Positions 18,160 through 28,593 are shown, counted from the first letter of the stretch. The stretch: 64,000 nt of DNA from Pseudidiomarina terrestris (GCF_030466405.1 NZ_JAGGJF010000004.1:172800-236799); one strand, 5' to 3'. Notes: generated from the letters alone by a model not told the origin. Translations and numbers: made by a program.

Positions 18160-18468
18160 TTACTTGCGCCCTGGCCGCTGCTCTGCGGTGACTTGCTCCA
18201 GGGTTTCCTGCAGTAATTTAATTTTCTCTTCCAGCTCTTGGATGCGCTGACGCTGCGAGAGTTCAAGTTGCGCGCTTTCGTGGCACAAATTTAACGCCGC
18301 CATCACTGCGATTTGCTCAGGATGAGTAAGGCGTGTCGCTTGTTTAATATGCTCAAGCTTTTGATTTAACTTGTCTGCCGCTTGCTGCAACGCAACCTCT
18401 TGTCCTTCAGGACAATTCACTTTGTAGTGACGCTCCATCAAATTGATGTCCATGGTGCGCTGACTCAT
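18160..18468 (-). CDS. zapA: ZapA cell-division protein
   Basis: A 102-residue cytoplasmic protein that bundles FtsZ filaments at the division ring. The ATG chosen follows AAGGAAC and gives 'MSQRTMDINLMERHYKVNCPEGQEVALQQAADKLNQ', matching the ZapA globular domain; the C-terminal half is the expected long coiled coil ('RQRIQELEEKIKLLQETLEQV'). An upstream in-frame ATG would add 10 residues and is less likely. 6S RNA lies 11 bases downstream, as in other gammaproteobacteria, and ygfB is divergent. Confidence 0.93.
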   Translation of the reverse strand: MSQRTMDINLMERHYKVNCPEGQEVALQQAADKLNQKLEHIKQATRLTHPEQIAVMAALNLCHESAQLELSQRQRIQELEEKIKLLQETLEQVTAEQRPGRK

Positions 18469-18598
18469 ACCAAGGTTCCTTGCTGGTTGATAGTGCATTT
18501 GCGCGCATTATGCCATGTCTTGAGGGGCTTTGTCAGCTAGCCTGAAAGGAAGCACAGTGGTAGGATGCAAGTTATCAAAAAGCAAGAGATAGACCTGC

Positions 18599-19201
18599 AT
18601 GACTGATTCAACTTCTGATCAACCGGCGGAACTTGAGACAAGCTCTCAAGCGTATGACCGCCTTACTGAATTCTTCGAACGCCACGGGCTGTTATCCAGC
18701 GCGGCTGAAATTCACGGCTTGCTAACCGGCATGGTGGCTGGCGGTGCCAGCCTCGAGGGGGATGAGTGGTTACTGCTGCTCAGTGATCTGATCAATGAAG
18801 GGCAGTCGTTTCCTCCGGAAGTACGCGAGCGTCTCAGTCTGATGGCTGCTGAGTTAGGTGCTAGTCTGCGCGACCCTGATCTGGGCTTTCAGCTGATGCT
18901 GCCCGGTGACCATGAACCGCTGCATGAACGCTTGCAGGCGCTGACGGCTTGGGTGCAGTCGTTCCTCGTAGGCTTTGGGGTGAATCAAACCAACCTGGCC
19001 GGATTGTCAGCCGACTTGCGTGAAGCCATCGACGATATGGTTGAAATTGCCAAATTGGATATCGCTGTCGATGATGACGAGGAAGCCGAGCGGGCCTACT
19101 TTGAAATCATGGAATACTTAAGGATCTCCGCGATGCTTTGTTTCAATGAGCTTGGGCAAAACGGCGGAAATGGCTGCAAAACGAACAAGACGCTGCATTA
19201 A
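18599..19201 (+). CDS. ygfB: YgfB/YecA (UPF0149) family protein
   Basis: A 200-residue acidic helical protein with the family hallmark 'AAEIHGLLTGMVAGG' near residue 38 and the C-terminal 'YFEIMEYLRISAMLCFNEL'. The biochemical role is not settled in general; in Pseudomonas a homologue affects expression of beta-lactam-resistance genes. It starts the conserved ygfB-pepP-ubiH-ubiI group, with only 2 bases before pepP. Confidence 0.9.
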   Translation: MTDSTSDQPAELETSSQAYDRLTEFFERHGLLSSAAEIHGLLTGMVAGGASLEGDEWLLLLSDLINEGQSFPPEVRERLSLMAAELGASLRDPDLGFQLMLPGDHEPLHERLQALTAWVQSFLVGFGVNQTNLAGLSADLREAIDDMVEIAKLDIAVDDDEEAERAYFEIMEYLRISAMLCFNELGQNGGNGCKTNKTLH

Positions 19202-19203
19202 TT

Positions 19204-20529
19204 ATGAGCTTAACGATTCCCCAGTCTGAATTTGCTGAGCGCCGGGCGCGCCTGTTAAAACGCCTGGCCGCTCAAACTCACTCTGCTATCGCAATTGTCC
19301 CTAGTGCTGAGCTGACGACTCGCAGCCGCGACACGGAATTCCCGTTTCGTCAGGACAGTGACTTTTTCTACTTAACGGGCTTCAACGAGCCGGGTGCCGT
19401 ACTGGTGCTGGCGCCTGATAGTGAAATGCCAGTGCAGTTGTACTGCCAGCCATCGGATCCGCACCAGGAAGTCTGGCACGGGCGGCGACTGGGTGTCGCA
19501 CTTGCAGTGGCGGAACTGGGCGTTGATGTTGCGCATGCCATTGATGAGCTAGATGATCATCTGTTGCCGCTGCTTGATGGCGTGCACACGGTGCTGATTG
19601 ACCACGAGAAAAGCGAGTGGCTGGCGCACGTGCAGGACCTTAGTGCTGAACTCCGGCAAAGCAAGAAAAAGGGCCAGCAGGCGCCCCGCGCGTATGCTGA
19701 CTTAAGCCCCTGGCTGCATGAATGGCGCCTACAGAAGTCCCCGGCAGAACTGAATATCATGCGTGAAGCTGCACGCATCACCGTGGCTGCACATAAACGC
19801 GCCATGCGTTTTGCTGCTCCCGGTCGTTACGAATATCAGGTCGCCGCCGAACTTCATCATGAATTCGCTTTTCATGGAGCCAGTGCCCCTGCCTATGGCA
19901 CCATTTGTGGCAGTGGTGAAAATGCCTGTATTTTGCATTACACCGAAAATCAGGACCAATTACGCGACGGTGATTTATTACTGATCGATGCCGGAGCTGA
20001 GTATCAGGGCTACGCTGCCGATATCACCCGCACCTTCCCGGTTAACGGTAAGTTCAGCGCTACCCAGCGGCAGTTGTACGAGGTTGTCCTGCGCGCACAA
20101 GAGGCAGCGTTTGCCACCTTAAAGCCAGGCAGTCACTTGCAGCGGGCCCAGCAAGCCGCGGCGAAAGAAATTACCAAAGGCCTGGTCGAGCTGGGTATCT
20201 TGCAGGGCGAAGTCACTGCGCACATGGAACAGGGGAGTTATCGTCGATTTTTCATTCATGGCTTGGGCCATTGGTTAGGATTAGACGTACATGATGTTGG
20301 TGACTATCAAAAAGGCGAGCAGCTGACGGCGTTAAAACCTGGCATGGTGCTGACCGTCGAGCCGGGGATTTATATTCCTGCTGATGCCGATGATGTGGAA
20401 GACAAATGGCGAGGCATGGGGATTCGTATCGAAGATGACGTGATTATTACAGAGTCGGGTTATGAAAATATGACCGCAGATGTGCCTAAGACTGTAGCAG
20501 AGATTGAAGCGTGGATGCAGACAAACTAA
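19204..20529 (+). CDS. pepP: PepP Xaa-Pro aminopeptidase P
   Basis: A 441-residue cytoplasmic metallopeptidase that removes the N-terminal residue before proline. The N-terminal AMP_N domain has 'RDTEFPFRQDSDFFYLTGFNEP'. The pita-bread domain carries the five dimetal ligands: Asp in 'LLIDAGAEY', Asp in 'AADITRTFP', His in 'IHGLGHWLGLDVHDVG', Glu in 'TVEPGIYI' and Glu in 'GIRIEDD'. Length matches E. coli PepP. It overlaps the start of ubiH by 19 bases, so translation is probably coupled. Confidence 0.97.
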   Translation: MSLTIPQSEFAERRARLLKRLAAQTHSAIAIVPSAELTTRSRDTEFPFRQDSDFFYLTGFNEPGAVLVLAPDSEMPVQLYCQPSDPHQEVWHGRRLGVALAVAELGVDVAHAIDELDDHLLPLLDGVHTVLIDHEKSEWLAHVQDLSAELRQSKKKGQQAPRAYADLSPWLHEWRLQKSPAELNIMREAARITVAAHKRAMRFAAPGRYEYQVAAELHHEFAFHGASAPAYGTICGSGENACILHYTENQDQLRDGDLLLIDAGAEYQGYAADITRTFPVNGKFSATQRQLYEVVLRAQEAAFATLKPGSHLQRAQQAAAKEITKGLVELGILQGEVTAHMEQGSYRRFFIHGLGHWLGLDVHDVGDYQKGEQLTALKPGMVLTVEPGIYIPADADDVEDKWRGMGIRIEDDVIITESGYENMTADVPKTVAEIEAWMQTN

Positions 20530-21731
20530 CTTCGATTATTATCGCTGGCGGGGGCCTGGTGGGCTCCTTAACCGCGCTATTGCTGGCGCGGCGGCGCTCT
20601 GATCTCAGTATTTGTATTGTCGAACCTAATGCCGACGGGCCGGTCGACGATAAGCGCACGATTGCGCTCGCTGCGGCAACCGTGGAGCTATTGCAGCAAC
20701 ATGGGATCTGGCCGGATCTGGCGGCAGAAAGTGAAGCGATTAAGCATATTCATGTCAGCGATCGCGGCTATCTTGGCGCGACCCGCTTGCATGCCGAAGA
20801 TGAGGGTGTGACAGCTCTGGGTCAGGTGGTACCAGCAGCCGCGTTGAATCGCGCGCTTTATCAGCATCTGGCCGATTTACCTAATGTGCTCTGGCGCGGT
20901 GGCACTCAAGTGACCGCGGTTGCGCAGCACAGTGACAGCGCGCAAGTGACCGTTGCTCCCGTGGTTGATGCCGCGGGCAAGGGAGAGGGCGAGGGCGAAC
21001 AGCTACGCTGTCAGTTGCTGATTGGTGCCGACGGGCAACGTTCGTTTGTGCGTCAGGCGCTGGGCATTACCATGCAGGTGACCGACTACCAGCAAGTGGG
21101 GATTATTGCCACGGTCGAGCTGGCTGAGTCCCTCAAGGGTTGGGCCTATGAACGCTTCACCGAAACCGGGCCAGTGGCACTTTTACCCTTGCCAAACCGG
21201 CAAGCCTCATTAGTGTGGTCAGTGGCTGCCGACGAGGCAGATAAAACTCTGGCGTTAAGCGATGCAGATTTTCTGCGCGACTTGCAGGAGGTGTTTGGCT
21301 ATCGTGCCGGGCGCCTGGTCGGTATCGGCGAGCGCTTGCAGTTTCCACTGCAACTGCATCTGGCCGAGCGCAGTGTTGCCCATCGCGCGGTCATCATTGG
21401 CAATGCCTCACATACGCTCCATCCCATTGCGGGACAGGGCTTTAATCTTGGCGTCCGCGATGCCATTTCACTTAGCGATCAGCTGGCGCGCGCATCTGAC
21501 CCGGGCGCTTACGCGACGCTTGCAGATTACTGGCAGCAGCGCAAAGAGGACTATCGGCAAATCATTGGGCTTACGGATCTGTTGGTGCGCGGCTTTTCCA
21601 ATCACCACTGGCCCATGAACAAGCTACGTAACCTTGCCCTGCTGGGCCTTGATGCACTACCACTGGTTCGCAATAGTTTTGCCCGGCAAACCATGGGGCT
21701 GAGCCACCTGGCCAAAGGAGAACGCAGATGA
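20511..21731 (+). CDS. ubiH: UbiH ubiquinone-biosynthesis hydroxylase
   Basis: A 406-residue FAD monooxygenase that hydroxylates the ubiquinone precursor ring (C6 in E. coli). It has the FAD Rossmann motif 'IAGGGLVGSLTALLLARR', the mid-domain 'LIGADGQRSFVRQALG' (DG motif) and 'IGNASHTLHPIAGQGFNLGVRD', where the usual GDAAH is replaced by GNASH as in E. coli UbiH. The start lies inside pepP and the stop overlaps ubiI by four bases (ATGA). Confidence 0.93.
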   Translation: MDADKLTSIIIAGGGLVGSLTALLLARRRSDLSICIVEPNADGPVDDKRTIALAAATVELLQQHGIWPDLAAESEAIKHIHVSDRGYLGATRLHAEDEGVTALGQVVPAAALNRALYQHLADLPNVLWRGGTQVTAVAQHSDSAQVTVAPVVDAAGKGEGEGEQLRCQLLIGADGQRSFVRQALGITMQVTDYQQVGIIATVELAESLKGWAYERFTETGPVALLPLPNRQASLVWSVAADEADKTLALSDADFLRDLQEVFGYRAGRLVGIGERLQFPLQLHLAERSVAHRAVIIGNASHTLHPIAGQGFNLGVRDAISLSDQLARASDPGAYATLADYWQQRKEDYRQIIGLTDLLVRGFSNHHWPMNKLRNLALLGLDALPLVRNSFARQTMGLSHLAKGERR

Positions 21732-22867
21732 GTCAACGCTTTATCGTGGTTGGCGGCGGCATGATTGGCCTGGCCAGCGCTTTAGGGTTGCGTCAGCAAG
21801 GCCACCGCGTGACCCTCATTGAACAAGGCAAAGCACCGACCTACAGCGACGAGCTTGAGCTGCGTGTCAGCGCCATCGCTCATCATAGTCGGGCTTTATT
21901 AACCGAGTTAGGGGTCTGGCAACAGCTGCCTGCAGATCGACTTGGCCCCTACACCGCGATGGAGGTCTGGGACCAGGACAGTTTCGGTCGCATCGCGTTT
22001 GCCGCCAACGAGGTCAACCAGGCCGATTTGGGCGCGATTGTCGAAAACCGGGTGCTGGAGACGCATCTGTGGCAAGCGGCAGTCGATGCTGGCGTTGAGC
22101 TCATGCCGGAAACCGCGGTCCAGGACCACGGTTTGAGCGATACTGAAGTCTGGGTTGAAGCTGGCGGGCAGCGCCTGCGCGGCGATTATTTATTGGCTGC
22201 CGATGGTGTTAAATCGCCACTGCGACAAGCCGCAGGATTGCCGTTAACATTTTGGGACTATCAGCAACAAGGTTGTGTTGCTGTGATCCGGTGTAGCGAA
22301 CCCCATAACGGCTGTGCCCGCCAGGTGTTCCTACCCAGTGGTCCGGTGGCCTGGCTGCCGTTAGCAGATCCGCACCACGTTTCTCTGGTTTGGTCGGCTG
22401 ATAGTGAGCTTGCCCGGCAACTGCAGCAGCTCGATGATAACGACTTTATCAAGCAACTGCAGCGGGTGAGTGATCAATGTCTGGGTCAGCTTGAACTGGT
22501 GTCACAACGAGGTTACTTCCCGCTGCGTATGCAATATGCCAAGCGCTGGCTGCAGCAACGGTTGTTGCTCATCGGTGACGCCGCACACAGTATTCATCCC
22601 CTGGCCGGGCAGGGCGCCAACCTTGGTTTTGGCGATGTTCACGCATTATTAGCGGTAACGGCCAGTGAATTTGGCAGCGCAGACTTGCGGCAATGGGAGC
22701 GCCAACGCAAAGTTGCCGCGGTGCAGATGATAGCCACCATGGAAAGCTTTAAGCGCGGCTTTGGTACTGCCTCGCCGGTGGCGAAGTTGGTGCGTGGTTT
22801 AGGCTTGCGCCTGGCCGATCGGCTAGCACCGCTGAAACGCAAACTGATCAAATCCGCTCTAGGATAA
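21728..22867 (+). CDS. ubiI: UbiI-like ubiquinone-biosynthesis hydroxylase
   Basis: A 379-residue FAD monooxygenase paralogous to UbiH, in the position of E. coli ubiI (visC, C5 hydroxylation). Motifs are 'FIVVGGGMIGLASALGLRQQG', 'LLAADGVKSPLRQAAG' and 'LIGDAAHSIHPLAGQGANLGFGD'. It is translationally coupled to ubiH. Its 3' end overlaps the converging LysR gene by 20 bases. Position argues for UbiI; UbiF/Coq7-type alternatives are less likely on context. Confidence 0.88.
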   Translation: MSQRFIVVGGGMIGLASALGLRQQGHRVTLIEQGKAPTYSDELELRVSAIAHHSRALLTELGVWQQLPADRLGPYTAMEVWDQDSFGRIAFAANEVNQADLGAIVENRVLETHLWQAAVDAGVELMPETAVQDHGLSDTEVWVEAGGQRLRGDYLLAADGVKSPLRQAAGLPLTFWDYQQQGCVAVIRCSEPHNGCARQVFLPSGPVAWLPLADPHHVSLVWSADSELARQLQQLDDNDFIKQLQRVSDQCLGQLELVSQRGYFPLRMQYAKRWLQQRLLLIGDAAHSIHPLAGQGANLGFGDVHALLAVTASEFGSADLRQWERQRKVAAVQMIATMESFKRGFGTASPVAKLVRGLGLRLADRLAPLKRKLIKSALG

Positions 22868-23717
22868 ATTGCCCCAGTTGCTGCGCCGCAGAATTTTCCG
22901 CGGCGCGGGTTGATAACATCACCCCGACCTCACCCAATTCCGGTAACACCACATTATCTGCCACCCGCTGTAGAGCTTCCAGATGCGCAGGGACTGTGCT
23001 TTGCGCGAGTACGGTAATGCCCAGACCACTCTCAATGGCTGCGGTTAAGCCACTAAAATCAGTGTTGGTGTAGGTGATACGTGACGCGATCCCAGCCTGG
23101 CGCAGGCCACGCAATGCCCGGCGCCGGTAAATGCAGCCATCGGGCGCCAGTACCAGCGGCAACGGTGAAGGGAGCAGGTGAGCGTCCTGGTTACCCACCC
23201 AAACCAGAGGCTCCTGCCGCAGTTCCAGCCATTGCACCGGATTGACCAGTTGCGCCGCATCCTTGCCGCCTTGCTCAGTCAGCGCAATGATGACATCAAA
23301 ATCATCGGCTTTGGCGATCAGTTGTTTGCTTAAAGCTGAGGTGACTTCCAGTGCGACATTAGGGTAGCCGTGGGCAAACTGGCCGAGCACCTGGGGTAAT
23401 AACTTACTGGCAAATTCACTGGTTATACCTAGCCGCACCCGGCCACTTAACTCAGGCTCAGTTAAGCGCGCGATGATTTGATCATTGAGGTTCAGCATTG
23501 CGCGGGCGGCATCCATGAGTTCGGCGCCGGCCGGGGTCAGTTGAATGCGACCACCGGTGCGGGCGTAGAGTCTTACCCCGAGCATGTCTTCCAGCCGCTG
23601 CAGTTGCAAACTGATGGCCGGTTGTGACCGCCCCAGTTGCTGACCGGCGGCAGTAAAGCTTTGTAATTCATAGACGCTGATGAAAGCGCGTAAGCTATCT
23701 AAGGGCAATTGCTGCAC
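22848..23717 (-). CDS. LysR-family regulator divergent from gcvT
   Basis: A 289-residue LysR-type regulator. The start is taken at a GTG preceded by AGGTG at 5 bases, giving 'MQQLPLDSLRAFISVYELQSFTAAG', the normal LysR N-terminus; a longer reading frame upstream has no family similarity. The helix-turn-helix is at about residues 18-65 ('TAAGQQLGRSQPAISLQLQRLEDMLG'); the substrate-binding domain follows ('LSGRVRLGITSEFASKLLPQVL'). The style is closer to the LrhA-like branch than to GcvA. Its position divergent from gcvTHP makes control of the glycine cleavage genes plausible but unproven. Confidence 0.85.
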   Translation of the reverse strand: MQQLPLDSLRAFISVYELQSFTAAGQQLGRSQPAISLQLQRLEDMLGVRLYARTGGRIQLTPAGAELMDAARAMLNLNDQIIARLTEPELSGRVRLGITSEFASKLLPQVLGQFAHGYPNVALEVTSALSKQLIAKADDFDVIIALTEQGGKDAAQLVNPVQWLELRQEPLVWVGNQDAHLLPSPLPLVLAPDGCIYRRRALRGLRQAGIASRITYTNTDFSGLTAAIESGLGITVLAQSTVPAHLEALQRVADNVVLPELGEVGVMLSTRAAENSAAQQLGQFILERI

Positions 23718-23798
23718 GAAAACACCTAAATTATTAACAAAGACAATAGTTATCAAGTTTGTATAAGCAAATATTATAATAGCATAAGGAATATTAAT

Positions 23799-23827
23799 TT
23801 GTTGCGAGCGCCGATGGGTTTTATAAT
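23799..23827 (+). promoter_or_regulatory. Probable sigma-70 promoter for gcvT
   Basis: TTGTTG and TATAAT separated by 17 bases, ending 37 bases before the gcvT start. The upstream 80 bases are very A/T-rich and contain short inverted repeats (for example ATATTATAAT and ATATTAAT) where the divergent LysR protein might bind. The untranslated leader is far too short for a glycine riboswitch. Confidence 0.55.
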
Positions 23828-23864
23828 TGCGGCACTTTAAGCAAAACAACAGGACGACGACGCC

Positions 23865-24944
23865 ATGGCAAATCGTACCCCTTTATATGATGCGCATGTG
23901 AAAGCCGGCGCAAAGATGGTCGACTTTCACGGTTGGGACATGCCGCTGAATTATGGTTCTCAAATTGAAGAACACAACGCAGTGCGTAAGGATTCCGGTG
24001 TGTTTGATGTATCCCACATGACCATCGTAGATGTGCTGGGTTGCGAAGCCAAAGCATTCTTACGCCATATGTTGGCCAACGATGTTGCCAAGCTGACCGT
24101 ACCAGGCAAAGCCCAGTACAACAGCATGCTCAATAGCAAAGGCGGCGTTATCGATGACTTGATCGTGTATTACTTCACGGATGAGTCGTACCGCTTAGTG
24201 GTGAACTCTGCCACGCGCGAACGTGACTTAGGCTGGATTGAAAGTGTTGCCAAAGATTTTAACGTCGAGATCGCCGAGCAACCGCAATTTGCAATGATCG
24301 CCCTGCAGGGACCCAAAGCAGCGGAAAAATTGAAGCTGGTACTGGGTGATGAAGCCTTCAGCAAGGTTGAAGGTATGAAACCATTCATGTCGGCACAGGT
24401 TGGCGACTTGTTTATTGCGACCACCGGCTATACCGGTGAAGCAGGCTACGAAATCGTTCTGCCTGAACACGTTGCCGAGAAAGTCTGGAATGATCTGCTG
24501 CACGTTGGCGTACAACCTTGTGGCTTGGGTGCGCGTGATACCTTGCGACTGGAAGCTGGCATGAACCTTTATGGCCAGGATATGGACGAGGACACCACCC
24601 CGTTAGAAGCAAACATGGGCTGGAGTGTTGCCTTTGAACCGCAAGATCGCGATTTTATCGGTCGCAACGCCCTGGAAAAACAGAAGGCTGAAGGTCACGA
24701 TAAGCTTGTCGGCCTGGTGATGCGCGAGAAAGGCGTACTGCGCCACGGTCAAAAAGTTGTCGTTGATGGCGGCGAAGGCATGATTACTTCGGGCACCTTC
24801 TCACCGACCCTTGGCTTCTCCATCGCTATGGCGCGGGTACCGTCTTCAGTGGGTGAAACCGCAGAAGTGGAAATGCGCAAAAAATTCGTTACAGTTAGCG
24901 TGGTAAAACCTAGCTTCGTTCGCAACGGCAAAAGCCTTGTCTAA
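23865..24944 (+). CDS. gcvT: GcvT aminomethyltransferase (glycine cleavage T protein)
   Basis: A 359-residue enzyme that transfers the aminomethyl carbon from lipoyl-GcvH to tetrahydrofolate, releasing ammonia. It shows '[33 protein letters not shown]', 'GVFDVSHM', '[18 protein letters not shown]' and '[11 protein letters not shown]', all typical of GcvT, with the C-terminal 'IGMA'-type region as 'SIAMARVP'. Length is standard. It leads gcvT-gcvH-gcvP with 36 bases to gcvH. Confidence 0.97.
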   Translation: MANRTPLYDAHVKAGAKMVDFHGWDMPLNYGSQIEEHNAVRKDSGVFDVSHMTIVDVLGCEAKAFLRHMLANDVAKLTVPGKAQYNSMLNSKGGVIDDLIVYYFTDESYRLVVNSATRERDLGWIESVAKDFNVEIAEQPQFAMIALQGPKAAEKLKLVLGDEAFSKVEGMKPFMSAQVGDLFIATTGYTGEAGYEIVLPEHVAEKVWNDLLHVGVQPCGLGARDTLRLEAGMNLYGQDMDEDTTPLEANMGWSVAFEPQDRDFIGRNALEKQKAEGHDKLVGLVMREKGVLRHGQKVVVDGGEGMITSGTFSPTLGFSIAMARVPSSVGETAEVEMRKKFVTVSVVKPSFVRNGKSLV

Positions 24945-24980
24945 AACGCTAAACAGAACAACTAACCTGAGGATCAGAAC

Positions 24981-25370
24981 ATGAGCTCAATCCCTAAAGA
25001 ATTAAAGTACGCAGCCACTCACGAATGGGTTCGCAATGATGGCGATGGCATCTTCACCGTAGGTATCAGTGAACACGCACAAGATCTGTTAGGCGACATG
25101 GTTTTTGTCGAGCTGCCAGAAGTTGGCGATACCGTTGCCGCTGGTGATGACATTGCTGTAGCAGAGTCTGTGAAAGCAGCATCAGATATCTATGCACCTA
25201 TTGCCGGTGAAATTACTGCAGTCAACGAAGAGCTCGAAGACTCGCCAGAAACCGTGAATAGTGATCCATATGGTGATGGTTGGTTGTTTAAGATAAAAGC
25301 CGAAGACCCAACTGAAGTAGAAAGCTTGCTTGATGCCGAAGGTTATCAAGCAGTTATCGACGAAGAGTAA
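24981..25370 (+). CDS. gcvH: GcvH lipoyl carrier protein
   Basis: A 129-residue carrier that shuttles the aminomethyl group among P, T and L proteins. The lipoylated Lys is in '[14 protein letters not shown]' (about residue 65), with '[22 protein letters not shown]' before it and '[13 protein letters not shown]' after it. AGGATCAG at the ribosome-binding position precedes the ATG. A hairpin follows before gcvP. Confidence 0.97.
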   Translation: MSSIPKELKYAATHEWVRNDGDGIFTVGISEHAQDLLGDMVFVELPEVGDTVAAGDDIAVAESVKAASDIYAPIAGEITAVNEELEDSPETVNSDPYGDGWLFKIKAEDPTEVESLLDAEGYQAVIDEE

Positions 25371-25385
25371 TTAGGCAATGGAATG

Positions 25386-25419
25386 CACAAACCCCGGTTC
25401 AATGCACCGGGGTTTTGTG
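25386..25419 (+). terminator. Hairpin between gcvH and gcvP
   Basis: A 12-bp stem (CACAAACCCCGG with CCGGGG-TTTTGTG, one bulged T) around a 9-base loop, followed by only a short T-run. It could partly terminate or protect the gcvT-gcvH message and so lower gcvP expression; complete termination is uncertain. Confidence 0.55.
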
Positions 25420-25464
25420 TTTCCTGCTCCCCTGAATCAACCCCAATAAAGGGACAAGAAGTAA

Positions 25465-28350
25465 ATGACCACAGCAACGCTTAAGCAGTTAGAAAATCAT
25501 GGTGAATTTATTGGTCGTCACATTGGACCAAGTGCTGATGAGCAAGCCGAAATGCTTGCCGAACTCGGTGCTGATTCACTCGAAGCACTTACCAAGGATA
25601 CGGTGCCTGGCGCAATTTTGCGTGACCCGTTCTTACAAGTCGGTGAGCCCCTTTCTGAACGTGAAGCGCTAGCCAAGTTAAAAACCATTGCCAGTAAGAA
25701 CAAGGTGCTGACCTCTTACATTGGTATGGGCTACTACGACACTCTGGTGCCGAATGTCATTTTACGAAATGTCCTGGAAAACCCGGGTTGGTACACAGCT
25801 TACACCCCTTATCAGCCAGAGATTGCACAGGGACGTTTGGAAGCCATTCTGAACTTCCAGCAGATGACCATGGATCTGACCGGCCTTGAGCTGGCCAGTG
25901 CCTCCTTGCTGGATGAAGCAACTGCTGCTGCCGAAGCCATGGCGATGGCAAAGCGGGTCAGCAAAAATAAATCCAATGCCTTCTTCGTTGCCGATAACGT
26001 CTACCCACAAACCATCGACGTACTGAAAACCCGTGCGGAAATGTTCGGTTTTGAAGTGATCATCGCGCCTGCCCGTGAAGCCACGGAACACGATGTGTTT
26101 GGTGCCTTATTGCAGTACCCTGACCGCTTCGGTCAGTTGCACAACATCGAGCAGTTAATTGCAGACATCCAGGCCAACAAAGGCATCGTCGCAGTGGCGG
26201 CGGACATTATGAGCCTGGTCATGCTGAAGTCGCCGGGTGAGATGGGCGCCGACATGGTATTTGGCTCGGCACAGCGTTTCGGTGTACCTATGGGCTACGG
26301 CGGACCACACGCTGCCTTTTTTGCGACGCGGGACAAATTTAAGCGCTCACTGCCAGGCCGTATTATTGGTGTATCCAAAGATAGCCGTGGCAATCTGGCC
26401 CTGCGGATGGCGATGCAGACCCGCGAACAGCATATCCGTCGTGAGAAAGCTAATTCGAACATCTGTACCGCACAGGTGCTGCTGGCGAATATGGCGTCAT
26501 TTTATGCCGTCTACCATGGTCCACAAGGCCTGCGTACCATCGCCGAGCGTATCCATCGCTTAACGGACATCGTTGCGCTTGGCCTGCAGGATAAAGGCGT
26601 TGAAGTCGTCAACTCACAGTGGTTCGACACCCTGACCTTTAAGCTTGAGGGCAACGAGCAAGACATTATCAACCGTGCCGTCGAGCATGGCTTCAACCTG
26701 CGTGTGGATGGGAATAATCAATTTGGTGTGAGTCTGGATGAAGCCAAGACCCGCGCTGATGTTGAGACTCTGTTTAATGCTCTGTTTGGTGATGAGCATG
26801 GCCTTGAAATCGATACTCTGGACGCGCGTGCAGGTGCTGGCGATAGTCACTCGATTCCAGCAGAATTGCGCCGTCAAAGCGAAATCCTGAGCCATGAAGT
26901 CTTTAATACGCACCACTCTGAAACCGAGATGCTGCGCTACATCAAAAAGCTTGAGAATAAAGACCTGAGCCTGAACCACAGCATGATCTCGCTGGGTTCA
27001 TGCACCATGAAGCTGAACGCCACCGCAGAAATGATCCCGGTCACCTGGCCAGAGTTTGGTCAGTTACACCCGTTCTGCCCGGAAAACCAGGCATCCGGCT
27101 ATTATGAGTTGCTGCAAACCCTGTCGAACTGGTTGATCGATATTACCGGTTACGATGCCATGTCGATGCAACCGAACTCGGGTGCTCAGGGTGAATATGC
27201 CGGCTTGTTGGCTATTCATAAGTACCACGAGAGCCGCGGTGAGTCGCATCGCGATATCTGCCTGATCCCAAGTTCAGCGCACGGCACCAATCCGGCATCT
27301 GCACAGATGATGGGTATGAAGGTTGTGGTGGTCGACTGTGACAAGAACGGTAACGTTGATCTGGACGATCTGAAGGAAAAAGCAGCAGAAGCAGGCGACC
27401 AACTGTCGTGCATCATGGTGACCTACCCGTCAACCCACGGTGTTTACGAAGAAGGTATCCGCACCATCTGTGACATCGTACATGAACACGGTGGCCAGGT
27501 TTACCTCGACGGCGCCAACATGAATGCGCAGGTCGGCGTCACCTCACCGGGTTACGTTGGCGCAGATGTATCGCACCTGAACTTGCATAAAACTTTCTGT
27601 ATTCCGCACGGCGGCGGTGGCCCTGGTATGGGTCCTATCGGTGTCAAGAAGCACCTGGCACCCTTCCTGCCGAACCACTCAGTCGTGCCTATTCATGGTA
27701 CTAACCTGGACAACGGCGCAGTGTCAGCGGCACCTTTTGGTAGCGCGAGTATTCTGCCGATTTCGTGGATGTACATTGTCATGATGGGCTCACGCGGTTT
27801 GCGCGAAGCGACCGAAGTTGCCATTTTAAATGCCAACTACGTGGCCAAGAAACTCAGTGGACACTACCCAATCCTGTACAAAGGCCGCAACGACCGTGTT
27901 GCGCACGAGTGCATTATCGACTTACGTCAGCTCAAAGACAGCTGTGATGTGACTGAGATGGACATTGCGAAGCGTCTGCAGGATTACGGTTTCCACTCGC
28001 CCACCATGAGCTTCCCGGTCGCGGGAACCTTGATGGTAGAGCCAACGGAATCCGAGTCCAAGTTTGAACTTGATCGCTTCATTGAAGCTATGATTTGCAT
28101 TCGCAATGAAGTTCGTAAAGTGGAAGAGGGCGAATGGCCGCAGGACAACAACCCGTTGCATCATGCGCCGCACACCCTGGCGGATATCACCGATAACGAC
28201 TGGGATCGTCCTTACGATCGCTTTACTGCCGTGTACCCGGTACCAGCAGTAGCGGCCAATAAATTCTGGCCAAGCGTCAATCGTATCGATGACGTCTACG
28301 GTGACCGTAACCTGATGTGCAGCTGCCCGGCAGTTGAGAGCTATCGCTAA
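25465..28350 (+). CDS. gcvP: GcvP glycine dehydrogenase (P protein)
   Basis: A 961-residue PLP enzyme that decarboxylates glycine and loads the residual aminomethyl group on GcvH. It is the fused (alpha plus beta) form usual in gammaproteobacteria. The N-terminal half has '[17 protein letters not shown]' and '[16 protein letters not shown]'. The C-terminal half has '[15 protein letters not shown]' and the PLP-binding Lys in '[18 protein letters not shown]'. Full length against E. coli (957). GGGACAAG precedes the start. The L protein (lpd) is not in the window. Confidence 0.97.
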   Translation: MTTATLKQLENHGEFIGRHIGPSADEQAEMLAELGADSLEALTKDTVPGAILRDPFLQVGEPLSEREALAKLKTIASKNKVLTSYIGMGYYDTLVPNVILRNVLENPGWYTAYTPYQPEIAQGRLEAILNFQQMTMDLTGLELASASLLDEATAAAEAMAMAKRVSKNKSNAFFVADNVYPQTIDVLKTRAEMFGFEVIIAPAREATEHDVFGALLQYPDRFGQLHNIEQLIADIQANKGIVAVAADIMSLVMLKSPGEMGADMVFGSAQRFGVPMGYGGPHAAFFATRDKFKRSLPGRIIGVSKDSRGNLALRMAMQTREQHIRREKANSNICTAQVLLANMASFYAVYHGPQGLRTIAERIHRLTDIVALGLQDKGVEVVNSQWFDTLTFKLEGNEQDIINRAVEHGFNLRVDGNNQFGVSLDEAKTRADVETLFNALFGDEHGLEIDTLDARAGAGDSHSIPAELRRQSEILSHEVFNTHHSETEMLRYIKKLENKDLSLNHSMISLGSCTMKLNATAEMIPVTWPEFGQLHPFCPENQASGYYELLQTLSNWLIDITGYDAMSMQPNSGAQGEYAGLLAIHKYHESRGESHRDICLIPSSAHGTNPASAQMMGMKVVVVDCDKNGNVDLDDLKEKAAEAGDQLSCIMVTYPSTHGVYEEGIRTICDIVHEHGGQVYLDGANMNAQVGVTSPGYVGADVSHLNLHKTFCIPHGGGGPGMGPIGVKKHLAPFLPNHSVVPIHGTNLDNGAVSAAPFGSASILPISWMYIVMMGSRGLREATEVAILNANYVAKKLSGHYPILYKGRNDRVAHECIIDLRQLKDSCDVTEMDIAKRLQDYGFHSPTMSFPVAGTLMVEPTESESKFELDRFIEAMICIRNEVRKVEEGEWPQDNNPLHHAPHTLADITDNDWDRPYDRFTAVYPVPAVAANKFWPSVNRIDDVYGDRNLMCSCPAVESYR

Positions 28351-28377
28351 GCAAGCTCACTAAAAGCTCACACGAAC

Positions 28378-28408
28378 AAAAAGGGACTCATTTGAGTCCC
28401 TTTTTTTT
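28378..28408 (+). terminator. Rho-independent terminator after gcvP
   Basis: Stem GGGACTCA / TGAGTCCC with flanking A-T extension, a two-base loop and eight T; ends the gcv transcript 28 bases after the stop codon. Confidence 0.9.
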
Positions 28409-28593
28409 ATTGACCTTTTCATGAACATATCTATGCTAAGTATTTATGAAAATAAAAAGTTAATTCAAATGGTTGGGGGAGAAAAGCCATCCATCGGGTC
28501 AACCTGGAAAAAGCATTTCACCTGCTGGCGGAAAACCTTCGTGCGCAAAGTGAACTCAAATTTATAGAAAATCTCACGAGACTGCTCAGTGAG

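Noticed and set aside
23718..23864. Glycine riboswitch ahead of gcvT
   Set aside because: The interval has only about 40 bases of likely leader and no tandem aptamer-like helices; it is filled by divergent promoters.
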